64,000 nucleotides of DNA, from contig NZ_JSUS01000001.1 of assembly GCF_000805455.1 (NCBI RefSeq), forward strand, positions 434,001 through 498,000, given 5' to 3'. The translations under genes were made by a program, and so were the position numbers. Shown here in pieces: positions 46,762-55,999 of this stretch. This stretch comes from Acinetobacter sp. A47. Lineage in GTDB: Bacteria > Pseudomonadota > Gammaproteobacteria > Pseudomonadales > Moraxellaceae. Under the pieces are notes generated by a model that was not told where the DNA came from, made no database searches, and worked only from the letters and a program-made list of their open reading frames with translations. How positions within the stretch are numbered: position 1 is the stretch's first letter; each line of letters opens with the position of its first letter.

Positions 46762-46989
46762 ATGGATAAGATTACAGTTATCGTAAAAGATCAAGAAGAG
46801 AACGAGTCTATTGTCATCGCCCAGTTAAACGATCTGGAAGATCAGGATATTCCTTTTTTTAAACGGGTCGAACATATCGAGGTAGAAGGCAATATTATCT
46901 ATCCAAATATTGACTTGCTTTTTGAAAATGAAGCTGACGGCAAAATTTATAAACTGGTTGCTCCAGTAGACGATAAACGGTTTATCTAA
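46762..46989 (+). CDS. small acidic protein, paralogue 2, unknown function
   Basis: 75 aa, strong GGGAGAA ribosome site. Paralogue of the product at 45059, with the conserved core FFKRVEHIEVEG ... PNIDLLFEN..DGKIYK and an extra C-terminal DDKRFI. Acidic and cytosolic. Two copies 1.7 kb apart with matching promoters suggest duplication under the same control. Confidence 0.75.
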   Translation: MDKITVIVKDQEENESIVIAQLNDLEDQDIPFFKRVEHIEVEGNIIYPNIDLLFENEADGKIYKLVAPVDDKRFI

Positions 46990-47019
46990 ATCCAGATGTT
47001 GGGGATCAGACAGAACAAT

Positions 47020-47050
47020 ACCCACTTGGTGGTCTGGAATAAGTGGGTTT
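47020..47050 (+). terminator. hairpin after paralogue 2
   Basis: ACCCACTT / AAGTGGGT (47020-47027, 47041-47048) followed by TT; the U-tract is short. Confidence 0.6.
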
Positions 47051-47196
47051 CGTCATTTGCATGATAAAAATGTGCATCTGCTCTGGCAGTATTTTTGAGA
47101 TCAATTTCTGGACAGTGGGAGCAAGTTATTTAAAGAGCCGGGAGATTAAAGGGCAGGGTCCGAGCTCTTTTTCAATTAAAAATTGGTATCTCTTGC

Positions 47197-47427
47197 TCAG
47201 GTAATCGGGTTCAGACCTTTTACGATATCGTTAAATTCAGAGCCATTTAACCAGAAAGATTTTTTCAGGAACAGCGTCGTCATAATACTCTCTGCGGTCT
47301 CACTATCCGGATTTTCGCAAAACAGGCCATAGCTATTGCCAAGTACGGTATTGTTCTCGATCAGGCGGATAAAGTAAGCATGTTGTTCATCTGCATAACC
47401 TAAAATAGCATCACGTTGTTTGTTCAT
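47197..47427 (-). CDS. ddrR: DdrR-like SOS co-regulator
   Basis: 76 aa, acidic and soluble (MNKQRDAILGYADEQHAYF...). Position decides the call: in Acinetobacter the genus-specific ddrR gene lies divergent from the long umuD gene, and its product cooperates with UmuDAb as corepressor of DNA-damage genes. The shared intergenic region carries the UmuDAb operator. Confidence 0.75.
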   Translation of the reverse strand: MNKQRDAILGYADEQHAYFIRLIENNTVLGNSYGLFCENPDSETAESIMTTLFLKKSFWLNGSEFNDIVKGLNPIT

Positions 47428-47650
47428 TTTTCATGTCTCCACATCAAAAATCTTTGAATAAAACCTTACGGCTCTAGGCCAGATTTATTCATCAACCAGA
47501 TCAATCACTTAACTCTGCCAAAAAAATAAAAAAACAAGCTAAGTCATTTATTTGATTCATGAATTTTAGTTGCGTTACATCCTTGTTCAAACTCGGCAAG
47601 CTAAAATCTGATCTACCGGATTTATTGTTATGCAAAATTAATTGGGCGTC

Positions 47651-47677
47651 AACTTGAATTTGTAACTTTTTCAAGTT
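47651..47677. promoter_or_regulatory. UmuDAb-type SOS operator
   Basis: AACTTGA (47651-47657) and TCAAGTT (47671-47677) are perfect arms. The inner TTGAATTTGTAACTTTTTCA is nearly the Acinetobacter UmuDAb/DdrR motif I recall (TTGAAAATGTAAC...). It sits 42 bp before umuD, in the ddrR-umuD gap. Acinetobacter lacks a classical LexA, and UmuDAb takes its place at such sites. Confidence 0.8.
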
Positions 47678-47718
47678 AAATTATTTGAAGCTATTTTAGA
47701 CTTGGGTAAGGGGGGAGT

Positions 47719-48330
47719 ATGTCCAAAAAAAAAGAATTTGAACATGGCGGGGCCAGAGCCAATGCGGGCCGGAAGGCGCAGTTTAGTGAACCCACCAAAG
47801 TCATTCGTGTGCCTGAGTCCCAGGTCGATTTTATTAAAAACTGGCTACTCAATAATACCAAGACCGGAACCCGTTCAGATTTGACCCCGACCTTGAAAAT
47901 ACAGAATGTACAGGCCAACCATGAACGACTTTACCACATTCCGCTCGCAACGGAACGCGTCGCAGCGGGTTTTCCATCGCCTGCCCAGGATCATGTCGAG
48001 CAAGCGCTGGATTTGAATGAGTATTTAATCCGTAACGAAAACTCGACCTTTATAGTAAAGGCAAATTCACTTTCCATGCTGGATGCAGGTATTGATATTG
48101 ATGATCCCCTGGTGGTAGATCGCAGTCTGGTCGCCAAATCCGGAGACATTGTGATTGCCCTGATTGATAATGACTTTACGGTAAAACGGCTGATGATCGA
48201 CTATCAGTTCAATCCACCCAAAGTCTGGCTAAAGGCTGAAAACCCCGATTACCAGAATATTTATATTACAGAAGAGCAGGAGTTACAGATCTGGGGGGTT
48301 GTGACTTACAACCTGAAACCGATGAGGTAA
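47719..48330 (+). CDS. umuD: UmuDAb-type self-cleaving SOS repressor / Pol V accessory subunit
   Basis: 203 aa, longer than the 139 aa E. coli UmuD. The extra N-terminal 80 residues suit DNA binding as in UmuDAb. The cleavage region is [11 protein letters not shown] (Ala-Gly bond); the Ser-Lys dyad is [10 protein letters not shown] and FTVKRLMID. It follows an AAGGGGGGAG ribosome site and is 4 bp from umuC, so it both regulates and forms part of Pol V. Confidence 0.92.
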   Translation: MSKKKEFEHGGARANAGRKAQFSEPTKVIRVPESQVDFIKNWLLNNTKTGTRSDLTPTLKIQNVQANHERLYHIPLATERVAAGFPSPAQDHVEQALDLNEYLIRNENSTFIVKANSLSMLDAGIDIDDPLVVDRSLVAKSGDIVIALIDNDFTVKRLMIDYQFNPPKVWLKAENPDYQNIYITEEQELQIWGVVTYNLKPMR

Positions 48331-48334
48331 CCCG

Positions 48335-49633
48335 ATGCGCCTGCCACAACGTATTTTTGCCTTGATTGATGTCAACAACTGTTATGTCAGTTGTGAGCGG
48401 GTATTCAATCCAAAGTTAGAAAACCGTCCTGTGGTGGTGTTATCCAATAACGATGGATGTGTGGTATCCCGTTCCTATGAGGCCAAACAGTTGGGAATCC
48501 GTATGGCGGTTCCTGTATTTCAGATTGAGGAACTGATCCGGCAATATCAGGTCGCTGTATTTTCAAGTAACTATGCGTTATATGCCGAAATGTCACGCCG
48601 TTTCATGAACATCCTGGCCAGCTTTGTAGAACCCTGTGAACAGGAGGTCTACTCCATTGACGAATGTTTTTTAGAGTTAACCGCTTATCAGCAAAGCTAC
48701 GATTTAACTGAATATGCCCGGCAAATTCTGGATACCGTGAAGGCATGGCTGGGACTGCCTTGCTGTATCGGTATTGGTTACTCCAAAACTCAGGCCAAAC
48801 TGGCCAATAATCTGGCCAAGACCCATGCCAGTTTTCAGGGAATATGCAATCTCATCGCGGAAGATCCATGCGTGATTGAAGATTTACTGGAAAATATGCC
48901 GGTGGGTGAGGTTTGGGGAGTAGGACGCAAGATTCGACAACGTCTGGAACAGATGCATATACACTCGGTCATGGACCTGTTACAGGCCGACCCGAAAATG
49001 ATCGGAAAATATTTTTCAGTGGTTATGGAAAATACCGTAAAAGAATTGCGCGGCATGGCCTGTCTTGAAATCGAAGATGTTGTGCCGGACCGCCAGCAAG
49101 TTTTAAGTAGCCGTTCCTTTGGGCAGCCGATTCAGGATAAGGACCACCTAAGTGAAGCTTTAACCGAATTTACTTTACGTGCTGTAGAGCGACTCCGCAA
49201 ACAGAAGCTGCTTTGTAAAGCGGTCGGGGTAAGTATCCGGACTAACCGTTTTAATAAAGAAAATTACTATCGGCCCTTCACTGTGGTATATCTGGCCGAT
49301 TATAGCGATGACCGGCTACAGATCATGAAGGCTGTACTTCAGGGGCTGGACCGCATTTATCAGGACGGTCACCGTTATAAAAAAGCAGAAGTCATCTTGC
49401 TGGATGTCATTCCGCAACAGCGTCATGTGGTGGATTTGTTCCACAATACCGATGAGCTTATTGCCCGTCGTGAACTTTCACTGGCTTTTGATGAAATCAA
49501 CAAGAAATTCGGGCGCGATAGCATGACTTTAGCTCGCCTGATTACACCGCATGGACGGTCATGGAGCATGATCCAGAACCATAAATCTCCCAGTTACCTC
49601 ACCAAATGGGAAGACCTGCTCAGGGTGATTTGA
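48335..49633 (+). CDS. umuC: DNA polymerase V catalytic subunit UmuC
   Basis: 432 aa Y-family polymerase, full length. [17 protein letters not shown] and [10 protein letters not shown] hold the catalytic acids; [14 protein letters not shown] and the HhH segment [14 protein letters not shown] follow. It performs error-prone lesion bypass with UmuD'. Co-transcribed with umuD, hence SOS-induced. Confidence 0.96.
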   Translation: MRLPQRIFALIDVNNCYVSCERVFNPKLENRPVVVLSNNDGCVVSRSYEAKQLGIRMAVPVFQIEELIRQYQVAVFSSNYALYAEMSRRFMNILASFVEPCEQEVYSIDECFLELTAYQQSYDLTEYARQILDTVKAWLGLPCCIGIGYSKTQAKLANNLAKTHASFQGICNLIAEDPCVIEDLLENMPVGEVWGVGRKIRQRLEQMHIHSVMDLLQADPKMIGKYFSVVMENTVKELRGMACLEIEDVVPDRQQVLSSRSFGQPIQDKDHLSEALTEFTLRAVERLRKQKLLCKAVGVSIRTNRFNKENYYRPFTVVYLADYSDDRLQIMKAVLQGLDRIYQDGHRYKKAEVILLDVIPQQRHVVDLFHNTDELIARRELSLAFDEINKKFGRDSMTLARLITPHGRSWSMIQNHKSPSYLTKWEDLLRVI

Positions 49634-49712
49634 AGCACTTGCCTGTAAACTATTAAGCAAAGCTGTTCTGGCTGGCAAGCTCGTTTTATACAGGCTGATG
49701 CAGGTCACAACG

Positions 49713-50618
49713 TTAATGTTTTAGTTGGGGTGCCAGCGTTGCCACCAACTGGTCAATTGCCAGACGGGTCTTTAACGGCATGTAAGGTAAAGCCGGCCAG
49801 ATGACATGGATCGGAAAGTCTACACTGGAAAACCTTGCCAGTACCTGTACCAATACGCCTGACCGTAATTCATGATGAATCAGCCAGTCCGGCAGCCAGG
49901 CGATACCCTGATGCATTAATACGGCATTCTTGATGGCCTGCATATCATTCATCATCAATTTTGCCTTGGGCTTGATGGCATATTGCTGATGCGCCTCATC
50001 CTGTAACTGCCACTTGGGGAGCTGTCCCGAATAGGGATAGGAAATGGTGGTGTGCTGCTGTAAATCTTCCAGACTGTTGATGGGGGGCGACTTGCGCAGA
50101 TACTCGGGCGTGGCGCAGAGTAGCATCCGGTGTACCCCCAGTTTTCTGGCTACCAGATGATGACTGTCGGGTAAATTGCCAATCCGGATGGCCAGATCAA
50201 AACCATCTTCAACTAAATCGACAGTACGATCATTAAAGGACAGTTCAACCTGTAAACCAGCATGCTGTTGGGCAAATTCAACCATGAGCGGGGCAACATA
50301 AAGCTGTCCAAACAGGGCCGGGGCCGAGATTCTGAGTAGTCCGGTGGCACTGATTTTACCTTGATCAAGCAAGGTTTCAGCACGATGAATCTCGGCAATT
50401 GCACGCTGGCTATGTTCATAAAACAGAATCCCTTCTGCGGTAAGGCTAAGGGTGCGGGTGGTACGTTTAAATAAAGTCGCCCCGAGGCGTTCTTCCAGAC
50501 GGGCAATGTTTTTACTTACGGCAGAGCGGGTGAGATGGAGTTGTTCGGCTGCCTTGGTAAAGCTGCCTGCCTCCACCACTGTCACGAAAATTGAGATCGT
50601 ATTGAATTCGGTTTGCAT
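49713..50618 (-). CDS. LysR-type regulator (divergent from azoreductase)
   Basis: 301 aa from ATG 50618 (MQTEFNTISIFV). HTH in residues 1-60 (VVEAGSFTKAAEQLHLTRSAVSKNIARLEERLG). Typical DsdC/AaeR-like effector domain. It probably controls the divergent azoR-like gene in response to quinone or electrophile stress. Confidence 0.92.
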   Translation of the reverse strand: MQTEFNTISIFVTVVEAGSFTKAAEQLHLTRSAVSKNIARLEERLGATLFKRTTRTLSLTAEGILFYEHSQRAIAEIHRAETLLDQGKISATGLLRISAPALFGQLYVAPLMVEFAQQHAGLQVELSFNDRTVDLVEDGFDLAIRIGNLPDSHHLVARKLGVHRMLLCATPEYLRKSPPINSLEDLQQHTTISYPYSGQLPKWQLQDEAHQQYAIKPKAKLMMNDMQAIKNAVLMHQGIAWLPDWLIHHELRSGVLVQVLARFSSVDFPIHVIWPALPYMPLKTRLAIDQLVATLAPQLKH

Positions 50619-50658
50619 TATTGTAGATTTTTTGGAATCAATTGAGAGAAATACTATC

Positions 50659-50684
50659 ACTACTGGTTCCTGAGCGGTAGTAGT
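50659..50684. promoter_or_regulatory. inverted repeat between lysR and azoR
   Basis: ACTACT (50659-50664) and AGTAGT (50679-50684) with a 14-bp spacer in the divergent promoter; likely LysR target. Confidence 0.5.
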
Positions 50685-50717
50685 AAGATGGCTCCATCAA
50701 GAATATGGAGAACAAAC

Positions 50718-51314
50718 ATGGCGAAAGTGTTGGTGTTGAAGTCAAGTATTATGGGTGATCACTCACAAACCAGCCGTTTGATCGATGAATTTTTAAAACA
50801 GCGTGTGGAAAATGGCATACAGGATGAGATCATCGTCCGTGATTTGACCACATTAAACCTGCCAGTACTGGATGCCGAGATTTTTCATGCCTTGCGTGGC
50901 GCTGACAATGCGAGTGCAACCATCCAGCAGATCGTGCAATTATCCGATGAGCTGATCGCAGAGCTAAAAGCGGCAGACTTATTGTTGATTGGCGCACCAA
51001 TGTACAACCTGAATGTGCCAACACAGTTGAAAAACTGGTTTGATCTGGTTGCCCGTGCCCGTCATACCTTCCGTTATACCGAAACCTATCCGGAGGGTCT
51101 GGTTGAAGGTGTCAAGGCGATTGTCATGAGTAGCCGTGGCGGTATTCACGTGGGACAGCCAACCGATGCAGTCACGCCTTACCTACGTTCGGTATTGGGC
51201 TTGATGGGAATCCATGAGGTTAATTTCATCTATGCTGAAGGTCTGGATATCTCTGCATTAAAAGCCGAGGCGTTAAATGAGGCTTACCAGAAAGCGCGCC
51301 AGATCGCAGTTTAA
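50718..51314 (+). CDS. azoR: FMN-dependent NADH-azoreductase / NAD(P)H quinone reductase
   Basis: 198 aa from ATG 50718 with GGAG 7 bases upstream. Flavodoxin-like fold: LKSSIMGDHSQTSRL phosphate loop, APMYNLNVPTQLKNWFD FMN loop and ARARHTFRYTE. It reduces quinones and azo dyes by two-electron transfer. A strong terminator follows. Confidence 0.93.
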   Translation: MAKVLVLKSSIMGDHSQTSRLIDEFLKQRVENGIQDEIIVRDLTTLNLPVLDAEIFHALRGADNASATIQQIVQLSDELIAELKAADLLLIGAPMYNLNVPTQLKNWFDLVARARHTFRYTETYPEGLVEGVKAIVMSSRGGIHVGQPTDAVTPYLRSVLGLMGIHEVNFIYAEGLDISALKAEALNEAYQKARQIAV

Positions 51315-51347
51315 ATCACTCTCTACCCCTTTGCTGCTTTATGGCAG

Positions 51348-51384
51348 AATCGGACAATATTCCAACTATTGTCCGATTTTTTTT
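51348..51384 (+). terminator. rho-independent terminator of azoR
   Basis: 12-bp stem AATCGGACAATA / TATTGTCCGATT (51348-51359, 51367-51378) followed by six more T. Confidence 0.95.
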
Positions 51385-51670
51385 ATTTAAAAAGCCTTCC
51401 AGATTTTTTATTGTATTTTGAAATGAGCATGCGAAAAACGCAAAGCCATAACCTGATAAAACCGGAATGAAAAGTCCGGACATGCTTGCTTGCCTGGCAG
51501 CTAGGATGTCTGGCTGGCCTGATAAGTGCTGGGCTTTATCCTCCGGTTTGAACTGTTTGGAGGCGTGATTGGACAAAAGGAAGTCATTTAGACCAAGGCA
51601 GTTTATGTTAGACTATAGGTCGCGTTACAGGAGCGAAAATCGCTGTAAGTGAAGAGTATGAGTAGATAAG

Positions 51671-52321
51671 ATGGTCGGGCAGCAGAGAAACATATTGGCA
51701 ACTTTGGGAATTGATATCTGGATTCCTCGAGAAGTGGTATGTCAAAAAAATACTGCGCCCAGCTTGTGGCGGGATCAAGTCATTGAAGACATCTCGCAAT
51801 CTACTGTGCCTGCATTTGAGACTGGAGCGGTTGCTCAGGACGTTCAGGTCAAGGTTGTACCGGCAGCGCCGGTTACAGAAATCATTCCCCCGCCACAGGC
51901 CGAAATTGCTGCAAAACCGGCTATTCAGGAAGAAGCGGTTGCGGACAAGGAAACGGTCATTATCACAACCCAGGTTCAGGCATTTGAATTGCAAATGTAT
52001 GTTCTGGAAAATTGTGCAATTTTACTGGAAAGTAGCCAGCTAGGCGATGCTCAACGCCAGTTGTGGCAAAACATTCAAAAGGCAAAACTGGGGCAATATG
52101 CAGAGTTGAAATGGCCATTTCCATTGCCCGCTTTTCAGGAAAGCAGGGGCCTTTCTTCGTATGTTCAGGGCTTTCTGGATGCAACGGCCACCAACAAAAA
52201 AATATTATGCTTAGGTCAACTGGACTTTATTCAGCATTCTAATATATTACATTTGGCAAGTTTGGACGAAATGCTGGCCCAACCTTTGTTAAAAAGAAGA
52301 TTGTGGCAGCTCATGCAATAA
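51671..52321 (+). CDS. HolD-like protein, candidate DNA polymerase III psi subunit
   Basis: 216 aa. The start RNILATLGIDIWIPR resembles the psi N-terminus (short helix with LGIxxW that contacts chi). A Pro/Ala/Val-rich linker runs about 50-95. The C-terminal block (LGQLDFIQHSNILHL ... KRRLWQLM) resembles the psi nucleotide-binding-like fold and its KRxLWQ ending. Weak similarity; psi diverges fast. It precedes a 2-hydroxyacid dehydrogenase by 16 bp. Confidence 0.6.
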   Translation: MVGQQRNILATLGIDIWIPREVVCQKNTAPSLWRDQVIEDISQSTVPAFETGAVAQDVQVKVVPAAPVTEIIPPPQAEIAAKPAIQEEAVADKETVIITTQVQAFELQMYVLENCAILLESSQLGDAQRQLWQNIQKAKLGQYAELKWPFPLPAFQESRGLSSYVQGFLDATATNKKILCLGQLDFIQHSNILHLASLDEMLAQPLLKRRLWQLMQ

Positions 52322-52337
52322 AGAACGGAATTGAATC

Positions 52338-53303
52338 ATGAAGAAAGTCGTTGTATTTAGCCAGATTGATCAGGATATTATCGCACGGTTGCAACAAGAT
52401 TATCAGGTGGTGGTACTGCATCCCAAGCTGGGCGATATCAATGAGCAGATCCGGACTGAAGTCGTAGATGCCGATGCCATGATCGGGGCGGGGCGCTTAC
52501 TCAATGAAAGTAATCTGGCGCCTGCACAAAAGCTCAAGGTGATTTCTTCGGTATCGGTGGGCTATGACAATTACGATGTCAATTATCTGAACCAGAGAAA
52601 AATCTGGCTGGCCAATACACCGCATGTATTGACAGAAACAACGGCCGATCTCGCTTTTACTTTATTGCTCAGCGCGGCACGACAAATTCCATATCTGGAT
52701 GCATGGACCAAACAGGGTCAATGGAAACGTACTGTATCAACTGAACAGTTTGGTGTTGATGTATTTGGTAAAACCCTGGGAATTATTGGCCTGGGCAATA
52801 TTGGTGCTGCCATTGCCCGTCGCGGTTTTCATGGTTTCAATATGAATATTCTGTACCATAATCGCCGTGAAAAAATTGAAGTGGCGCAGGCATTCAATGC
52901 CCAGTATCGCGAACTAGACCAGTTATTACAACAGTCTGATTTTGTGGTGGTTGCGGTTGATTTAAATACCGAATCCAAGGCACTGATTGGTGCAGAACAG
53001 TTCGATTTAATGCAAAAACATGCGGTATTTGTCAATATTGCCCGTGGTTCGGTGGTTGATGAACAAGCACTGATTGCAGCCTTACAGCAAAACAAAATCT
53101 TTGCAGCAGGTCTGGATGTTTATACCAAAGAACCTTTGCAGAGTTCCCCTTTATTTGAATTGCCAAATGCAGTGACTGTCCCGCATCTGGGCTCGGCAAC
53201 TGCCGAAACACGTAAGAAAATGGTCAATCTGGCTTATCAGAATCTGGTAGATGCACTGCAAGACCGGACACCGCGTTATCTGGTCAATCCAAAGTTTGAA
53301 TAA
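52338..53303 (+). CDS. D-2-hydroxyacid dehydrogenase (glyoxylate/hydroxypyruvate reductase, GhrB-like)
   Basis: 321 aa. NAD(P)-binding GLGNIGAAIARR, then the catalytic Arg in NIARGSVVDE, Glu in DVYTKEP and His in VPHLGSA. The length and layout match GhrB/2-ketogluconate reductase. It probably reduces glyoxylate or hydroxypyruvate; glyoxylate is also what the purine route produces, but the genes are not linked in regulation as far as I can see. Confidence 0.9.
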   Translation: MKKVVVFSQIDQDIIARLQQDYQVVVLHPKLGDINEQIRTEVVDADAMIGAGRLLNESNLAPAQKLKVISSVSVGYDNYDVNYLNQRKIWLANTPHVLTETTADLAFTLLLSAARQIPYLDAWTKQGQWKRTVSTEQFGVDVFGKTLGIIGLGNIGAAIARRGFHGFNMNILYHNRREKIEVAQAFNAQYRELDQLLQQSDFVVVAVDLNTESKALIGAEQFDLMQKHAVFVNIARGSVVDEQALIAALQQNKIFAAGLDVYTKEPLQSSPLFELPNAVTVPHLGSATAETRKKMVNLAYQNLVDALQDRTPRYLVNPKFE

Positions 53304-53402
53304 TTGCTTACAATGCAGCACATGTGATCGCTGGATTATTGTACGGGCTGATCTTTCTAAACGGATGGATATTGCTACACTTGCGCCCTTTGTGACTTCG
53401 TC

Positions 53403-54002
53403 TTGGGGCGTCTGGTGTTTGAGAAATTAGCTGAACAAAGTTTAGGTTTAATGGGCTGGGAAATTGACAATCACTGGGATCTGGAGATTGATCAATGTGT
53501 CATGATTGCCGCCCCGCACACCAGCAACTGGGATGCACTTTATGCGCGTCTGGCCTTGAAAGCTTTGGGGGTGAATGTGCGGATCACCATTAAAGACAGT
53601 TATATGAAATTTCCCTTCGGACCGTTTGTGCGGGCGATGGGGGGAATCGGGATTGACCGTAGCGTAAAGCAGGCCGGTCAGGAACGTCCAAGCATGGTTC
53701 AGCTCATGAGTAACCTGTTTAAGACACATCCCAAACTGGTGATGTTGGTGACCCCTGAAGGAACACGCGCAAAGCAGGAACAGTGGAAGACGGGGTTTTA
53801 TCATGTGGCGACCACTGCAGGTGTACCGATTGCCTTGGCCTATATGGACTATGCCAGAAAAAAGACCGGTGTGGGAAAAATAATTTATCCGACAGGGGAT
53901 TATGCAAAAGACATGGCCGAAATCATGGCTTTCTATGCCAAGATTAATGCTAAATTCCCGGAAAAGTTCAGTGTAGACCGGCGTTATATGGCCGCAGAAT
54001 AA
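53403..54002 (+). CDS. lysophospholipid/1-acylglycerol-3-phosphate acyltransferase family protein
   Basis: 199 aa. PlsC-like motifs: HTSNWD (H-x4-D catalytic), GGIGIDRS and VTPEGTRAK. No clear membrane helix apart from amphipathic ends. It transfers acyl groups to lipid acceptors at the inner membrane. It starts with TTG 53403; a GTG at 53415 is possible. A terminator follows. Confidence 0.88.
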   Translation: MGRLVFEKLAEQSLGLMGWEIDNHWDLEIDQCVMIAAPHTSNWDALYARLALKALGVNVRITIKDSYMKFPFGPFVRAMGGIGIDRSVKQAGQERPSMVQLMSNLFKTHPKLVMLVTPEGTRAKQEQWKTGFYHVATTAGVPIALAYMDYARKKTGVGKIIYPTGDYAKDMAEIMAFYAKINAKFPEKFSVDRRYMAAE

Positions 54003-54029
54003 ATCGGCTGCTTGCAAAAATCATAAAAT

Positions 54030-54053
54030 AAGGCAGATTTTTTCTGCCTTTTA
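54030..54053 (+). terminator. rho-independent terminator of the acyltransferase gene
   Basis: 8-bp stem AAGGCAGA / TCTGCCTT, 5-nt T loop, then TT. Confidence 0.85.
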
Positions 54054-54127
54054 TAACACATTGTTGCAAATTTCTCCTTTTTTCAATGCTATATTAAATT
54101 TCTTTATTAAAATCATAGAGAAACCAC

Positions 54128-55570
54128 TTGAGATCGTTGCTGCTTGCATGTGGCTTACTGGCCACAACTCAATTGAGCCATACAGAGGTGTTTTTGCCGA
54201 CAGTGACGGCCGGGCAGACGGAAGTGCCTGAAATTGGCAGCGGTATCGGTTTGCTCGACCAGCAAAAAGAAAAATTTATTGGGGAAAAGGTGTATCGTGA
54301 AGTGCACCGGCAAATGCCAACGGTGCAGGATGCATGGCTGGAGGACCAGTTCTTGCAGGTTTTCTCAGGTATTTTAAGCCAGACCCAGCTAGGACAGCCC
54401 ATCGGTCTGGTGATTGTCAAAGACCCCCAGATTAATGCTTTTGCCGTACCAGGCGGGCTATTTGCCCTGAATACAGGCCTGATTACTTCTGCCAAAAATA
54501 TGGACGAGATTGCTGGCGTGATGGCGCACGAGATTGCGCACGTGGCGCAGCGACATTACAGCCGTTCTCAAGAAGCCTTCAAAGGTCAGGGTTTGCTGGC
54601 ATTGGCCGGGATTATTGTGGGTGCAGCGATTGCCTCGCAGGCAGATGGCAGTGCCGGTTCGGCAGTCATGTTGGGAACTCAGGCTGCATTGATGGACAAG
54701 CAATTGAGTTATAGCCGTAATCAGGAGCGTGAGGCGGACCGGATTGGTATGCAGTTTATGTATGCGGCTGGCTATAATCCGCAAAGCATGGCCGATTACT
54801 TTGAGACCATGCATCGTGCGACCAGCCGTGTCAGCTTTTTACCCGACTTCTGGTTTACCCATCCTTTAACGACTGAACGTATGAGCGAAGCGCGGTTACG
54901 GGCTAATCAGCTGCCGAAGGTCAGGTCAAAACTGTATGACCTTGATTTTGAAATTTTGAAACTGTATACCGCAGTAGTGTCCAATCAGGCCACAGAAATC
55001 CAGTTACAGGCACTGGCCAACCAGAATAACACCGCAGCACAACTTGCACTGAGCAAGTTTTATCTGGAACGCGGAGATTATGGTCAGGCTCAGGAAAATC
55101 TGGATCTGGTTAAATCAAGATTAAAAAATCATGTGCTGATTCCTTTGATCCAGACGGATATTTATCTGGGGCAAAATAAAATAGAGCAGGCCGGCAACAG
55201 TATTGCTGCAGTGCAAAGAACCATGCCTGAAAACCGGGCCTTGTCGTATAAACTGGCAGAAGTGTTGATTCGACAAGGCCAGATTGCACAGGCACAAAGT
55301 CTGGTACAACGTTTTATCCATAAAAACCAGCGAGATATTGAAGGCTGGCAATTATTGCAACGTGCAACCAATCTGGATAAAAGCTCATCTCTGCAAGCAA
55401 TTAATGTGCTATGTTACCGAGCAGAAGCCGAGTACTGGTCAGGTTATGAAGAAAACGCGATCAAGTCGATGCTGCATGCCCAGCGCTTGGCAAAAGGTAA
55501 TCTGGCCATGTCGGCCAAAATCGATTCACGTCTCAAACAAATGCAGGATGACCGTCGCATGAAAATCTGA
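54128..55570 (+). CDS. M48 metalloprotease with C-terminal TPRs (BepA-like)
   Basis: 480 aa, TTG start. N-terminal signal (LLLACGLLATTQLSHT). The zinc motif is HEIAHVAQRH (about 137) with the downstream Glu in SRNQEREADRIGMQF; HPLTTERMSEAR gives the lid. From about residue 280, helical repeats resemble TPRs. Family members such as BepA handle outer-membrane protein assembly and quality control. Confidence 0.92.
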   Translation: MRSLLLACGLLATTQLSHTEVFLPTVTAGQTEVPEIGSGIGLLDQQKEKFIGEKVYREVHRQMPTVQDAWLEDQFLQVFSGILSQTQLGQPIGLVIVKDPQINAFAVPGGLFALNTGLITSAKNMDEIAGVMAHEIAHVAQRHYSRSQEAFKGQGLLALAGIIVGAAIASQADGSAGSAVMLGTQAALMDKQLSYSRNQEREADRIGMQFMYAAGYNPQSMADYFETMHRATSRVSFLPDFWFTHPLTTERMSEARLRANQLPKVRSKLYDLDFEILKLYTAVVSNQATEIQLQALANQNNTAAQLALSKFYLERGDYGQAQENLDLVKSRLKNHVLIPLIQTDIYLGQNKIEQAGNSIAAVQRTMPENRALSYKLAEVLIRQGQIAQAQSLVQRFIHKNQRDIEGWQLLQRATNLDKSSSLQAINVLCYRAEAEYWSGYEENAIKSMLHAQRLAKGNLAMSAKIDSRLKQMQDDRRMKI

Positions 55571-55593
55571 GCCGGTTAAATAAGGACAATAAT

Positions 55594-55959
55594 ATGATCA
55601 AAGGACAATGCCTGTGCGGCGCTGTGCAGTATCAATATCATGGGGAAATTGAAAACAGTATTTTATGCTACTGCTCGCATTGCCAGCAGGCACAAGGGAC
55701 GATTGCCGGATGGAATAGTCCACTGGAGCAAAGCAAATTTGAGCTGATTGCCGGACATGCGCAGCTAAAAGAATATTTTCATACACCCGACAAGGCCCGG
55801 GTGTTTTGTCAAAACTGTGCCAGTCCGCTGTATTCTTATCGTATTGATTTGCCAAATGTCATTCGTTTACGTCTAGGTACAGTGACAGAAGGTAATCTGC
55901 CTGCGCCGAAACAGGAATTTTTTCTTGAGCATAAACCAAATTTTATTGAATTAAGATAA
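55594..55959 (+). CDS. GFA-family (glutathione-dependent formaldehyde-activating-like) zinc protein
   Basis: 121 aa. Zinc Cys motifs CLCGAV (8-13), CYCSHCQQ (32-39) and CQNCASPLY (71-79). Members bind zinc; the glutathione role is established for Gfa only. It follows the protease gene by 23 bp, so perhaps co-transcribed. Confidence 0.9.
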   Translation: MIKGQCLCGAVQYQYHGEIENSILCYCSHCQQAQGTIAGWNSPLEQSKFELIAGHAQLKEYFHTPDKARVFCQNCASPLYSYRIDLPNVIRLRLGTVTEGNLPAPKQEFFLEHKPNFIELR

Positions 55960-55999
55960 GATGGCCAGCGTAAGCAATGGCCGAGAAGTTAGAACGTCT

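Noticed and set aside
47567-47612. Large imperfect hairpin with TTACATCC resembling the GTTACAACCC motif
   Set aside because: Only the first few bases match the motif of the small paralogues, and the CCTAGG half is missing; better explained as part of the ddrR-umuD spacer.
51316-51576. 86-codon minus-strand frame after azoR
   Set aside because: It covers the azoR terminator hairpin and has no convincing start.
53448-54017. Antisense frame of 189 codons over the acyltransferase gene
   Set aside because: The plus strand carries clear PlsC motifs; the antisense product is His/Cys-rich noise.
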